A stretch of DNA of 64,000 bases from Hyperoodon ampullatus (lineage: Eukaryota; Chordata; Mammalia; Artiodactyla; Ziphiidae): NCBI GenBank assembly GCA_949752795.1, contig OX457061.1, positions 9,049,239 to 9,113,238 of the forward strand, in the 5' to 3' direction. The notes under the pieces were generated by a model. That model did no database searches, was not told the origin of the DNA, and was given only the letters and a program-made list of their open reading frames with translations. This document shows positions 1 to 10,690 of this stretch, in pieces; position 1 is the stretch's first letter; every line of letters begins with the position of its first letter. Both the position numbers and the translations under genes were made by a program.

Positions 1-108
1 GACTCCACACTTCCACTGCAGGGGGCACAGGTTTGATCCCTGGTCTGGGAACTAAAAGATCCTGCAAGCTGCGTAGTGTGGCCAAAAAAAAAAAAAAAAA
101 ATTAAAAA
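1..108 (+). mobile_element. CHR-type tRNA-derived SINE, 5' cut by window edge
   Basis: The sequence has the 3' half of a short tRNA-derived SINE: a B-box-like 'aggtttgatccctggt', then 'ggaactaaaagatcc', then 'gtggcc' running into an 18-base A tail. The head lies outside the window. This short form recurs at 16.3, 17.6, 20.3, 52.4 and 57.0 kb. Confidence 0.8.
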
Positions 109-537
109 ACCCGATTAAAACATAATGCTCTGTTTAGTTACTGCCATAGTGTCCTTTGAAGCACAGAAGTTTTAAATTTGACAAAGTCCAATTTATCTAT
201 TTTTCCTTTGGTTTCTTATGCTTTGGTGTCATATCTAAGAAACCATTGCCTAATTCAAGGTCGTGAAGATTTACACCTATGTTTTCTTCTAAGAGTGTTA
301 GGTCTCTTCCATTTAGGTCTTAGATCAACTTTGAGTTAATTTTTGTATATGGTGTGAGATATTCTTTTGCCTGTGGATATCCAGTTGTCCCAGCACCATT
401 TGTTGAAAAGATTAAACTTTCCCCCATTGAAATGTCTTGGCACCCTTGTTGAGAATTAGTTGACCATAAATATATAAGTTTATTTCTGGGCTGTCAATTC
501 TATGCCATTGAACTGTATGTCTATCTGTGTGCCAGTA
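109..537 (-). mobile_element. Old L1 (L1M-type) fragment, antisense
   Basis: Landmarks of the 3' part of L1 read on the minus strand: 'aatttatctatttttcc', 'tggatatccagttgtccc' followed by 'agcaccatttgttgaaaaga', and 'cttggcacccttgttgag'. It is diverged with no open frame. The family assignment is recalled, not searched. Confidence 0.75.
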
Positions 538-704
538 ACTGAAGGGTTTTAGACAGAGGAGTGACACACCTAGTTTGTATTTTAAGACTGAGGGGGGAGA
601 GACCTATGAGGTCTCCACCTACTGCAATTGTCCGTGTGAGAGATGTTTAAGGGATGGCTGTGGAGATTTAGAGGAAGAGGCAGATTCAAGGGCTATGTAG
701 GAGG

Positions 705-938
705 AAGAATGAACAGTGAGCTCTGGAACTGCCCTACTTGGGTTCAAATCCCAGCCTTGCTGCACATGCATCATGTATCCTTGGACAAACAGCTTGATTC
801 CCCAGCCTCAGTTTCCTCAGCTGTAAAATGGGGATAATAACACGGGCTTCAGAGCAATGTTGCAGGGACTCAACAAGAGAGCCTGTAAAGCCCTCAGTAC
901 AGTGCCCAGCGCCTAAAATGTGCTCAGTAAACATTAGG
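705..938 (+). repeat. MIR SINE
   Basis: MIR landmarks in order: 'gggttcaaatcccagcc' (B-box region), 'cctcagtttcctcagctg' then 'taaaatggggataataaca' (core), and the tail 'acagtgcccagcgcctaaaa' then 'tgctcagtaaacatt'. Nearly full length and the best-preserved MIR in the window. Confidence 0.85.
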
Positions 939-1172
939 AGGGGAGGAGAGGGGGGTCAGGGCAGAGGAGCCACCAAGGTTCCCCAAAGTCCTCCAGTTCT
1001 TGGTTCCAGATCCTCCTGAGGCCTGCACACCATGTGTATGGCTGTAAATGGTGGAATTAGAGGTCCCATTTCATTTTTTCCCCTATGGAGACCCAATTGC
1101 CTCAAAATCACTTATGGAAAACTCGCTCCTTTTCCCACTGCTCTGCAGGGCCACCTTGTCATTTATCACATG
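939..1172. other. No gene or repeat recognised
   Basis: Mixed-composition DNA after the MIR. Short open frames only, none resembling a known protein. Confidence 0.5.
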
Positions 1173-1205
1173 CCCGTGTGTGTGTGTGTGCGTGTGTGTG
1201 TGTAT
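1173..1205 (+). repeat. (TG)n microsatellite
   Basis: About 33 bases of TG dinucleotide with one c interruption, embedded in otherwise ordinary DNA. Confidence 0.9.
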
Positions 1206-1260
1206 CTGTTTCTGGGCTCTCCTTCTGCTGTCTTTGTCCTTGTGCTGAAACCATGCCATC

Positions 1261-1345
1261 CTAATTAATTAATAAAATAATTAAATAAAATTAATATTCA
1301 ATAATAATTAATAATATAATAATAAATAATGATAAATAATAAAAG
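1261..1345. repeat. AT-rich low-complexity tract
   Basis: Roughly 85 bases almost wholly A and T, made of overlapping 'aataataatt' and 'ttaattaataa' units. It may be a decayed microsatellite or an old SINE tail. Confidence 0.8.
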
Positions 1346-1790
1346 CTTTGTCATAAGTCCTGACAGCTGATGCCTGCTGTTCTTGAGTGTCTTAGCTATT
1401 CTTGGTCTTGGTTTTCAGAAAATGCAGGTCAAATCTTGTCACTCACAGCCTTGACGCCTTCAATGGCTCCTTAAAAGGAACTGAGGCCGGGGATTGAGCC
1501 ATGTGTCAGGAAGCACGGGAACAGGGCCCGAGTTGCTGCTGGAAGCCAGCAGTGTTCTTTCTCCACACCCAAGCAGCTCCACTCTCTCCAGCTTCCCCTC
1601 TTTCTCCTTTCTTTATTCTAGAGATCAACTTCCCCCTCTGGCTACTTTCTGTGAGACTTGCCGATTACCCAGAACCTCCACAAGAAAAGGGCAGCCAGCA
1701 GCTGACCCAGCAAGCAAGACTCCCCCTTTCAGAGGGTGTGTGTGGGGGAGGGATTGACTTCTCAAACATCAATCATTTTATCCTGGGACA
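1346..1790. other. No gene recognised
   Basis: Ordinary-composition DNA. Overlapping open frames of 87 and 124 codons occur near 1.5-1.9 kb but have biased, proline/serine-rich composition and no domain I recognise, so I treat them as chance frames. Confidence 0.5.
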
Positions 1791-2200
1791 CTGTTCATTA
1801 CTTAGAATAAATAAAGCCATGCTTCACTGGCTCCAATCCTGCACTCCCCCCATATCCATATCCTTTGCCATTTAACTTGTAGTCCTTTGCACTAAAGGTA
1901 GAGATTACTCCTCATCCTTGCCTGGTCTTGGCCATGTGATACGAGGGTGGAAGACACCTCTTGCATTTCCCCTTACCCTCTTGTGCTCGGCAGCCACAGC
2001 CTGCTGGTCCGAGGAGGATGAGGGGCATGTGGAGGGACCACAGAGGCCCCTTTAGCCTCAAGCAGTGCAGCCCAGGGGAGCCCAGCCTCACTCAGCCAGA
2101 CCCAGCAGACCTATGGGTGTGTGAGTGATAACAAACAACTGTTGTTTAAAGCCACAGGATTTTAGGGTGGTCTATTAAGGAGCAGTGACAAACTGGTACA
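1791..2200 (+). mobile_element. MaLR/MLT1-like LTR remnant
   Basis: The 3' portion matches the common MaLR LTR layout: a run of 'cagcctcactcagccagacc'-like short phrases, 'gataacaaacaactgttg' then 'tttaaagccac', ending near 'aaactggtaca'. The 5' boundary is uncertain. Confidence 0.5.
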
Positions 2201-2647
2201 GGATAAAATGGAAAATGTGCAATGGACTGGGTGTGGGAGGATGTCACCACGGGGGTTGCTGGCCCAATCTGCATCGTGGGAATGTGCCTCACCAACCTGG
2301 GGCCACAGGTGAATTTAATGTTCAGGCTCTGTGATGCCTTGATCCCCAAACAGCCATTCATACAAAATTGTTTCCTTCTATCAACAGTCAGAACCAAAAA
2401 ATTGCACTGTGAGTGCAGGTGGGTGGGGGCATGCAAACACAGTATTGATTCAAATATAAGATAAGGTTATGGACATTGAAAAAGCTTTAAAGTAGTAGTA
2501 GCTAATGATTGTTCTGTGGTTATGAGATGTCAAATCATGGGCTAAACATCCCAGCCCTGAATCCTGTGCCCAACACAACACCTGCCATGGGTACCCATGA
2601 CAACTCGAATTGTGGGGTTGACACCACTCCGGGCTCTAGGAACAGGC
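2201..2647. other. No gene recognised
   Basis: Unassigned DNA. Open frames of 96 (minus) and 80 (plus) codons overlap each other between 2.15 and 2.46 kb. Neither carries a recognisable domain. Confidence 0.5.
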
Positions 2648-2766
2648 TCTGGTGGATTTCAACCCTATCTGCACATTAGAATCACCTAGGGGAACTCTCC
2701 AAATGCCCTGGCCTAGGCTTCAGCCCAAGAGACTCGAATGTGCAAACGGGATGGAGAACCTGGTCT
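2648..2766 (+). mobile_element. MER20-like hAT DNA transposon remnant
   Basis: Contains 'ctgcacattagaatcacct' then 'aggggaactctcc', and a trailing 'cgaatgtgcaaacgggatgg' then 'agaacc'. This is the layout of the non-autonomous hAT element MER20, but degraded. Terminal repeats are imperfect. Confidence 0.6.
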
Positions 2767-3004
2767 AATCCACTCAAAGAAGTCATCTCTCCTTGGCCAG
2801 AGCAATTAATTCAAGTAGCCAGGTCTGAAGTAATAAAGCCATGGCATTCTCCAGGCCACAGCCACTGGTACAGAACTGGGCACAAAGCCCACTTTAGACC
2901 AATGCAACATAAGGGTAAGTTTACTGACACTTTAGGGAAAGACTATTCCTATTCTCCCAAGGGAGTCACAGCTGGCCCTTTCTCTTCTTCTGGGCTGGGT
3001 AGGT
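2767..3004. other. No feature recognised
   Basis: Short stretch between a hAT remnant and a SINE fragment. Nothing supportable seen. Confidence 0.5.
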
Positions 3005-3042
3005 ACAAATTCTTAACCACTGCACCACCAGGGAAGTCCCTA
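3005..3042 (-). mobile_element. SINE head fragment, antisense
   Basis: The motif 'aaccactgcaccaccaggga' followed by 'agtccc' is the reverse complement of the CHR SINE head. Only this end survives; the rest is deleted or too diverged to see. Confidence 0.65.
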
Positions 3043-3259
3043 AGCCAATTTAAGTTGGGTTTTCTGTGATCTGCAATGTAAAAAAAATCACAGCTGATTT
3101 ATCTCCCCACACATCAACCTGTGAATCATCTCAATGAATGCTACTTCCTTAGGTCCAGTTTTGTAGAAACATGTAGGTCGGTGAATACTTCTCTTTCCTT
3201 CACAACTCTCTATCTGATATGTTCCCGAGGCCTCTGGACTTATCCATTTACTTCCACCG

Positions 3260-3770
3260 CTGTCTCCTCTGCCCTTGTTTGGGACACACCTCCTCCCATC
3301 CCCCACCTGACTGCCGCAATGGCCTCCCAATTGGTCTCCCTGCTTCCAGCCTGCCCCCTGCATGCTTCACAGTACAGCCTGGGGGATATCGTAAAAACAC
3401 AACTCTGCTCACCTCCCCCCTCTCCTGTCATCTCTCAATGGTGTCCCAGGTTCTGAGGCCGAAGATCCAAGCCCATTCGCCCCCAGCCTTCCGCCGCAGC
3501 CTCCTCTCAGGCTCTCCTCATTCTCACTCCTCTCCAGTGATGCCAGCTTTCTTTCCATTTTTAATTTCTGGAAGGTGCCAAGCATCTTCCTGTCTTACAG
3601 CACTTTCACCTGCTCTGCCCTCTGCCTGGAGTGCTCCTCCCTGCCGCCTCCCCTTTCTCCTGAGCTACTCCTATACATTTTTCAGGTCTCAGGGCAGATG
3701 TCACTTTCTCAGAAAACCTTCTCTGACGCTTTATATCTGCATTTGGTGCCAGATATTCATCTTGGTGTCT
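3260..3770 (+). mobile_element. L2 LINE 3' region
   Basis: Sense-strand L2 landmarks in order: 'aatggcctcccaattggtct' then 'ccctgcttcc', 'tctcaatggtgtccca', 'cctgctctgccctctgcctg' then 'gagtgctc', and 'ttcaggtctcagggcagatg' then 'tcacttt'. A 196-codon open frame here (3219-3809) is part of this repeat, not a host gene. Confidence 0.75.
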
Positions 3771-3784
3771 ACTATTTGGCAGAC

Positions 3785-4800
3785 CCTGTGCTATGATGAA
3801 CAAAATTGACATGCTCCCAGCCTGCTCAGAATTTACATTCCAGTTGGGGGAACAATTTTTAAAAGTTAGTGAGCAAAGGACTTCCCTGGTGGCGCAGTGG
3901 TTAAGAATCCACCTGCCAATGCCGAGGACACTGGTTCAATCCCTGGTCTGGGAAGATCCCACATGACATGCTGCAGAGCAGCTAAGCCTGTGCGCTACAG
4001 CTACTGAGCCTGCGCTCTAGAGCCTGCGAGCCACAACTACTGAGCCTGCGTGCTGCAACTACTGAAGCCCGTGCACCTAGAGCCCGTGCTCTGCAACAAG
4101 AGAAGCTACAGCGATGAGAAGCCCGCGCACCGCAACGAAGAGTAGCCCCCGCTCGACACACCTAGAGAAAGCCCACGCACAGCAGTGAAGACCCAACGCA
4201 GCCAAAAAATTAAAAAAAAAAAAAAAAAGTTAATGAGCAAATAAAAACAATTGTTGCAAGCGCCAAGAAGTTCTATGAAGAAAACAAAATGAAAGACTGG
4301 GTTAGAAAACGCAGGGCAGGTGTTCTTTAGAGAGGGTGGTCAAGAAAGAGGCGTTCTGTGACACAGAGAACTTTTAATTAGGAGAGAAGAAGTAAAGGGA
4401 ACAGTATTCTGGGCAGAGTGAACAGCCTCTGCAGAAGAGCTGAGCTCAGGAAGATCTTGGCATGTTTGAGGAAGCCCACATGGCTGCAGCATGGAGGGTG
4501 GAGAGAGGGGCATGAGATGAGGCTGGTGAGAACCCCAGAGCCAGACCCCACAGGGCTCTTCTGAGTCTGGCAAGAAGCTTAGATTTTATTTTAAAGGCAA
4601 TGGGAGCCATCAGAGTTTTTGAGCAAGGGGTGGATGTGATCTGATTCGTGTCCTAAGATCCCACTGGCTATTTGTGAAGAATAGATGGTAGAGGGCGAGG
4701 CTGGAGGTGACAAGATCCTCTTGGGAAGATCCTGGTGGAAAGCTTTTGTCCAGGGAAGAGGTGAGAATGGCTTGGACTGAGAAGGTAACAATGACGATGG
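3785..4800 (-). mobile_element. L2 LINE 3' region, antisense, split by a SINE
   Basis: Antisense L2 landmarks flank the SINE at 3878-4224: 'gaatttacattccagttggg' before it, and after it 'aacagtattctgggcagagt', 'ttttaaaggcaatgggagcc' then 'atcagagtttttgagcaa' and 'gatcccactggctat'. It faces the sense L2 immediately to its left. Confidence 0.75.
3861..4241 (+). mobile_element. CHR-1-like long SINE with target-site duplication
   Basis: The SINE body (3878-4224) has head 'ggacttccctggtggcgcag', box B 'ggttcaatccctgg', repeated 'ctactgagcctgcg' phrases and an A tail. It is flanked by 17-bp direct repeats at 3861-3877 and 4225-4241 that differ at one base. It interrupts the antisense L2. Confidence 0.92.
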
Positions 4801-5555
4801 GGGCAAAGAAGAAAACTCGTGGTGTGTTTTGGAGGTGAAAATGGTAGGCCTTGCAGAAAGATTGACGATGGGGGTGAGGGCAGGGAAGTAATCTGGCTTT
4901 GGGGTCTTTTTTCAGCCTGAATGTTTTCATCTGTCAAATGGGCCTGCAGCATGAGAACAGCACCCACAATGACATAACTACCATAAATCGTGGAGGCCCG
5001 TGCTCACTGCATGCTGATTATCACACACATCCTGGTTATCATGTTGGGTTGGGTCCCCAGAGATCCAAGTCTGAGTCTTATTTATCCCTTGACCCCCGAG
5101 AATGACAGAGTGGAAAATTCACCAACGTAAACTGTGTTTTTAAAGTGTTCCCGGAAGCATCAGGCCTGATTTTCCTTGATCCCCTGTTCTCACCCCAGCC
5201 TACAGCTCAAATGTGGTCTCCAGCTGGTCTCTGGGGAAGCTGCAGTTCAGCACATGGTCAGCAGATGGCGCTGGAGGCTAAGGGAAGGCTCCTCCCTCCC
5301 TCCTGTCCTCCTTCCAGACCTGCCTTGGAGCTCCTTCTCTGTCCCCATTTCCAGAGCCAGCTCCAGCTCCCAGGCTGCCATTGCAGCAGAGGTGAGGGGC
5401 CTGAGGCCAGGCCCTCTGCAGGCTCCCGGGAACGCAGGCGCATTTTGGAGAAGTAGAAAGAAAGCCTAAGACACTGCTGGGAGCCCTGAATGGGCCCTAC
5501 GCTCTTGGAGACCTCCCGACCTCCACTCCCTGCCCTCCCAGGAAATGACTTTATA
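4801..5555. other. Repeat-poor DNA, no gene recognised
   Basis: No clear repeat. A weak MIR-like phrase ('ttttcatctgtcaaatgggc') lies near 4.92 kb. GC rises towards 5.2-5.5 kb. Open frames seen here have no recognisable domain. Confidence 0.5.
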
Positions 5556-5765
5556 AATAGGGCAGTGTGGGTCCCGGATGAGAGCGAGGTTTTCCTCAGA
5601 AGAGCCACTTCATCTGTGAACAAGGGAGCTATGAAACCTCTTAGAACAGCCCCATGACCTTCCTGTCCATCCTGTGTAAAATATGAAATAAGAGTTTTAA
5701 TTACCAAGCTTGGAAGCCAGCCGACACATTTAATATTTAATGTCTTCAATGCTTGTGCCCCAGGC
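5556..5765. promoter_or_regulatory. Candidate constrained non-coding element
   Basis: Repeat-free, with an MEF2-like 'ctttataaatag', a homeobox-type 'ttttaattaccaagctt' and 'tttaatatttaatg' in a GC-rich neighbourhood. The island of AT-rich transcription-factor-like sites resembles conserved enhancer DNA. This is inference from texture only, with no alignment. Confidence 0.25.
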
Positions 5766-6054
5766 ATGCCGGCACTGACAGAATCAGGGTTTCCCTTGGG
5801 TTGGCTCTGAATGTGCTTGGAGATGGGCCAGGCTGCTGCCCTCCCCCACACCTGGGGGCCTCCTGCAGCCTGGCCGGGGCCCAGGCCTGCCCTGGGCCTC
5901 CCACTGCCTGAGGGACTCCTGCCAAGACGGCCCAGGAGGCCTGTTCCCCACTGAATCCAGGACCTGGAGTCCTGTCTAGCACTGGACTTACCCCAAGGTC
6001 CTGGCAGAGGACGGGAGTCAGTGAAGTTTCCTGAGAAGATAGAAACGAACAGAG

Positions 6055-6150
6055 ACAGACAGACCTGAGTTTGAATTCTGCTCTCCTGCAAGTGGCTCAG
6101 CCTCTCTGGGAGTCGCTTTTATAATTTGTAAAGTGGAGAATGTATTTGCT
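6055..6150 (+). repeat. MIR fragment
   Basis: Short match to the MIR 5' half: 'cagacctgagtttgaattct' then 'gctctcctgcaagtggctc' and 'tttgtaaagtggagaatg'. Degraded. Confidence 0.55.
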
Positions 6151-6164
6151 GTGTTATGGATTGT

Positions 6165-6330
6165 TACAAATATAGATGGCCATTTTCGAGGCTTAGCATG
6201 TGCCTGCAGCCCAGCTCAGCACTTCACGTGTACTATGCCTTTGTCATCTGCAGCGGTCCTGTGAGGTGGCTGCGTTGGGACTGGAACCCAGGACATTCCG
6301 ACTCCACAGTCCGTGACTCTGAAATCTTAT
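6165..6330 (-). repeat. MIR fragment, antisense
   Basis: Reads like an antisense MIR: 'gcacttcacgtgtactatgc' then 'ctttgtcatctgca', 'gtcctgtgaggtgg', then 'ggaacccaggacattccga' and 'ctccacagtc'. With the fragment at 6055-6150 it may form a broken pair. Confidence 0.55.
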
Positions 6331-6939
6331 AGGCAAATGTACTGCAGAGATCTGGAGAAATGTGAGCTTGAAGGGCTCACCGCCACCTGGTCCCAGACCC
6401 TAGCTTATCCAAGCTGCATGGCCCCTCATGCCTCAGAGACAACCAAGAAAATTGCTAATGGGGGCTCAGGACAGCAGCCCTAACAAAATCATCCACACCG
6501 CTATTGTTTGCCCCGAATTTCTACTTCCTAGAGAGAGGTGGTGGGCACACAAACTGCATTTGATGGGTTGATTTGGTACTCTCGGTATGGATGGAGTTTT
6601 CAGGGCCATCTTGGGGCCGGCCACACACAACGCTGGTACATCTTTAGGCTCCTGCACCATCCCTTGTCCAGCTGGCTGGGACCAAGTTGGTTCCTTGTGA
6701 GTGGATGATAGCAAGTGATGGGGTATGGGGACATCCAGCAGTTGGAGCCACTTGTCTTAAAAGGTAACAGAATACATGGCATCATCGATTCCTTCTGCAG
6801 CACCTCCAGGAGGGACAGCCAGGGTAGACAAGGAGAGGAAGGTGACACTCAGCTCCACTTGATAGCTATTGGATGGGCATATGCTGGTGGGGACACAGGA
6901 ACCCTTGTCCTGGCAGGAGTGTGAGCTGTGGGGCTGGTG
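6331..6939. other. No gene or repeat recognised
   Basis: Ordinary-composition DNA with only short open frames on both strands, none with a recognisable domain. Confidence 0.5.
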
Positions 6940-7340
6940 TGGAGGGCATATACCCCACACTCCAGCAATTCCACCTCTGGGCACATCCTCCAGAGCACCT
7001 CTCACACAGGTAGACAAAGAGACTTGCCCAGGGATATTGCTCAAAGCATCTAATGGTAAAAGCCAAGGGCTGGAAACAACCGAAATGCCTACTCATAAGG
7101 GAGTAGATAAATCACAGGGTGCATACGCAAATGATGAACACCACGCAGGGTTCAACGGACTGAATTAGAATGATGTGTATTAACATGGGCAGATCGTAAA
7201 AAGGTAATGCCAAACAAGGTGTCTGGCAGATACTACTTATATATGCTGCAGTATATATTCTCATGGCTGCATACACTCACACATTGACAATATAAGAATG
7301 TTTGCCTGTGGGGAAAGGGGCGAGGGAAGGGAGGGAGTTC
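6940..7340 (+). mobile_element. Old L1 3' region fragment
   Basis: Sense L1M 3' landmarks: 'actccagcaattccacctct' then 'gggca', 'ggctggaaacaaccgaaatg', 'tagataaatcacagggtg', and 'gaatgtttgcctgtggggaa'. Non-coding and diverged. Confidence 0.6.
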
Positions 7341-7579
7341 GAGAAGGAGGATGGAAGAGACAAAAGCAAAGCAAACAAAAACACAAGAGGACCTGTGAGT
7401 GGCTGATGATGACTGAGCTGAGCTGACAATTGTGAGCAATTGAATCCTGTGCCTCTGAGGTCCAAAGCGAAAAAGCAAAGAATCAAAGAAAAAGGAGCCA
7501 AGGGCTTCTTTAAGTTTTTTGTTTTTGTTTTTTTATAAAACCCAGAGATTGTTGGTTGTTTGGGGATTTTCCAAACCAG
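7341..7579. other. No gene recognised
   Basis: Purine-rich plus-strand stretch at 7.31-7.38 kb, then unassigned DNA. The 123-codon minus frame here has no recognisable domain. Confidence 0.45.
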
Positions 7580-7800
7580 GCTAACAAGCATGTCATCCAA
7601 CCTTATAATGGAAATGGTCACTGCACTCTTGCTGGGCACCAGGCCCATTCTCAGTGTGTTATGCGATTATCTCGCTTTATCCTCAGAGCCTCCCCTTGAG
7701 GTATTGTCGTGCCCATTTTACAACAGGGCTCAGAGAGGGGAAGAGAGTTGCCCCAAACCATCTGCTTGCAATGTAAACCCAGCCCCTGCCATCCCACCTC
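7580..7800 (-). repeat. MIR, antisense
   Basis: Antisense MIR phrases: 'ctgggcaccaggcccattct' , 'tcgctttatcctcagagcct', 'gcccattttacaacagggct' then 'cagagagggga', and 'gttgcccc'. Core well preserved. Confidence 0.7.
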
Positions 7801-8629
7801 CCAGCCTAAAGGATTGTAATCCAGGCTCCCTGTGGGGTTTGGTAAATACTTCAGGGTGGCCTGAAGGTGGCGCTGTTGCAGTTGATCCAGGACAGGTGAG
7901 CAGCTTGAGCCTGCGAGGTTGGGCGGGGGGTGGGGAGAACATTCAGAGGATAATAGAGGGCCATCCTGGGTTTGGGGGGAGGTCCTACTCACCAGCTCCG
8001 GAGGCAGTACAGATCAGGGAAGAAGGCAGGGGCGTTGATGGCCAGAGGGTAGAGCGTCATCCTGGACTGGAAACCTGCCTTCCATCCTTCACTCCCTCCC
8101 ATTAAGAGGAGCCAGACTGCACATCCTCCAGGAGACTGTTTTGCAAAGATCCAGGCTCTGTGGAGAGGGTTTAGGGTCAGGATTCCAGGACTGCAGATAA
8201 ACCTTGTTCACCCTGTTAAAGGCAGGGTCCCCTTGCTCAGAGATCCATTGACTCCTGCCTCCACTGCAGGGAGGATGTACACAAGGGCACTAAGTCCCTG
8301 CATTTCCAGGGGGCACTTGAGTACAGGATGAGCACACAGCCATGGTGCAGGAGAGGGGAAAAGACGTGGTGCGTGCTTGAGGTAGGACCCTGCCAGCCAG
8401 GGGAGTCTGAGCTTGTATGGAACTGTCCACCGCAGCAGCAGCTGAAATCAGAAGTGAGCCGAGAGCACGCGATGCAGGATCCTGGGGGCTCCCCGAAATG
8501 TGCCCTCCACACTGCAGTGCTCCCTCCACTTCAGGATCAGGAACTGCAATTGCAGCTCTTCCCTTCTGGAACCAGAGCCTCTCTTTTGAGCTTCAGCTCT
8601 GCAAACACAATTGACCCTCTAACATCTGA
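7801..8629. other. Repeat-poor DNA, no gene recognised
   Basis: GC-moderate unique-looking sequence. Overlapping open frames up to 199 codons (8328-8927, plus) run on into an L2 repeat, which argues against a real exon. Confidence 0.5.
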
Positions 8630-8885
8630 CCTTCGGGATGCCTCACATGTACCTCAACCTCAAAGAAGCCAAAATGGAACGCATCACCTTTATGCCAGCC
8701 TGTTTTTCCTCTTAATTGTCCATCCCAGCATCCACCCAGGGGCCCAAATGGACAATCTAAGACTCATCCTTGACTTCTCTGTGGCTACCACCCTCCACGT
8801 CTCATCGGTCACCAAATCTTGTGGATTCCATCACCTGCCCCCTCCCTCCCTCCCCCGCCTTCCTTTTTTTCCTGTCAAATTAACA
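8630..8885 (+). mobile_element. L2 LINE fragment
   Basis: Sense L2 landmarks: 'cagcatccacccaggggccc', 'actcatccttgacttctct', 'catcggtcaccaaatcttgt' then 'ggattccatcacctgccccc'. Probably the same insertion as the L2 piece at 9210-9800, separated by L1 sequence. Confidence 0.7.
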
Positions 8886-8944
8886 CAGATTAAAAAGAAC
8901 AAGACTGAAGACTACTTGTGTCCATGAGAGCACGCTCGCACACT

Positions 8945-9200
8945 TTGGTGACAAGAAAGCATACTGATAACCTTTTGGAAGGCAATGTAGCAGAATACAT
9001 CAATAGTCATAAATGTTCTTATCCTTTAATTATTATTCTTCTAAGCATATATCCTGAGAAAATAATCCTATACTCAGAAAAAGCTTTCTGCACAGATATT
9101 CGTGACAGTGTTGTTTATATAAGCAAAAAACAAAGCAATCAACGACAGTGACAAAAAAGAAAAAACTAGATACAACCTAAATGTTAATGCTAGGTTAACG
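8945..9200 (+). mobile_element. Old L1 3' fragment inside L2
   Basis: Sense L1 3' phrases: 'ccttttggaaggcaatgtag', 'attcttctaagcatatatcc' then 'tgagaaaataatcc', and 'gacagtgttgtttatataag' then 'caaaaa'. It sits between two sense L2 pieces, so it likely inserted into an older L2. Confidence 0.6.
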
Positions 9201-9209
9201 GTTAATTTC

Positions 9210-9800
9210 ACTATTGTGCCTCTTCTTCTGGCTGGGCACCCTTCAGTGTCCCAAGAGTCTGCCCTGCACCATCTTTTCTTCTCATGCTACATGCTCTCTG
9301 ATGAGGTCATCCACTCCCATGACCTGGGCTACCATCTACATTGACCATTCCCAAATCTTTATTTCCAGCCTAGATAGTTCTCTTGAACTTCTCACCTGTA
9401 TATCCAGCAGCCAACAAGACATTGCACTTGAACAACTGAAAGACAGTTCAACCTCAAGAGTCCATAAATGAACTTCATGCCACCTTCAGCCCCCTGCAAC
9501 CCCGTGTCCAATCTCAGTGGATGGCACCAACATCTCCCTGGATGTCCAGGCTAGAAATAGGGATGTCCACCCTTCTTACCCTTTTCTACAACTAACTCAT
9601 CACCAAGTTCTGTTGATTCTACTTTCTAAATTATCCTCCATGCGCACTGCCACTAGCCGAGCTCAGACTACTTTCATTTCTTGCCATGACTACAACAGCC
9701 TCTTATCTGCTCTCCCCACTTCCATCTTCTTCCCTCGAATCCCTGTCCCTCTCTGGAGACAGAGTAGACTTTCAAAAGCACAAATCTGATTATGTCCTGA
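9210..9800 (+). mobile_element. L2 LINE fragment
   Basis: Sense L2 phrases: 'tcatccactcccatgacctg', 'ccattcccaaatctttatt', 'gatggcaccaacatctccct', 'aactcatcaccaagttctgt' then 'tgattctactttctaaat', and 'ttgccatgactacaacagcc'. Diverged, with frames broken. Confidence 0.7.
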
Positions 9801-10384
9801 GTATATGGATGCTAGGGCCTCACTTCTGAAGCCACTAGCATGGTGCTTGCTGTTACTGGTGGGGTTTTCAAGAGAGGAAGGGAGGTGTTTCCACGTCTGG
9901 GTGGAGAGTAACTCCCAACTCTGCTTGAAACACAGCAATGCCTGCAAGTGAGATGAGCTGGCTTTCTTGCGAGGTGCCACCATGTGGCAATGTCTACACG
10001 CATTCTCTCCTGAATCCACAGACATTTTTTGTGCACCTACTATGTGCTGGGCCATGCATGCTCAGTGGGGATGATATCACCTCCCACGGGTGAAAATTCA
10101 TTCTTGGAGAGTGAAAAAATATTTAGTTATTTCAGTGCCTTGTGTTTCTCCAAAGCTCGTCTCTACTCAACAATATCTTATTCCTTAGTATTTAATTTCT
10201 CTCATCAGGGAGAATTTAAATTAAATTAAAATTTTCTCCTTAGAGGAGCAATCATGAAAAAAATGTTGAGAAACACCGGGGTGGGTTATGGTGACACAGT
10301 AGTTACTGAGTCAGACATGGTCCCTCACTGTTCAGAGCCTTCCATTCTGGCAGAGAAGACACACATTAAATCATTATACAGCGA
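9801..10384. other. No gene recognised
   Basis: Unassigned DNA. The phrase 'gcacctactatgtgctgggc' near 10.03 kb is typical of L2/MIR ends, but too little survives to delimit an element. Confidence 0.45.
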
Positions 10385-10690
10385 CTAAGTGAAAAGAGTC
10401 AGACTTAAAAGGCTGCATATATTACAGATTCCATATATGTGACATTCTGTGGAAGGCACAGCTATAGTTGCAGAAAGCAGGTCCGTGGTTCCGGGGGCTT
10501 GGGTTGGGGAGGAGTTGATTCTAGGGGGCATGAGAGGACTTTCTGGGGCGGTAGATATGTTCTATATCCTGATCGAGGTGGTGGTCCCACAACTGTATGT
10601 GTTTATTAAAAACTCGTAGATCTGTACCCTGGAAAAGGGTGAATGTTGCTATATATAAATTACATCTCAGTAAAGCTGCCTTAAAATTTT
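10385..10690 (+). mobile_element. Old L1 3' end
   Basis: Sense L1 3'-UTR phrases: 'gattccatatatgtgacatt' then 'ctgtggaaggca', 'tatgttctatatcctgatcg', 'aactgtatgtgtttattaaa' then 'aactcgtagatctgtaccct', and 'aaattacatctcagtaaagc'. The element ends near 10.69 kb. Confidence 0.7.

Noticed and set aside
3219..3809. 196-codon plus-strand frame
   Set aside because: It lies almost entirely inside a sense L2 fragment and carries no reverse-transcriptase motif; a chance frame in GC-rich repeat DNA.
8328..8927. 199-codon plus-strand frame
   Set aside because: Runs from unique DNA into an L2 copy; no domain, no codon-bias signal visible and a competing frame overlaps it.
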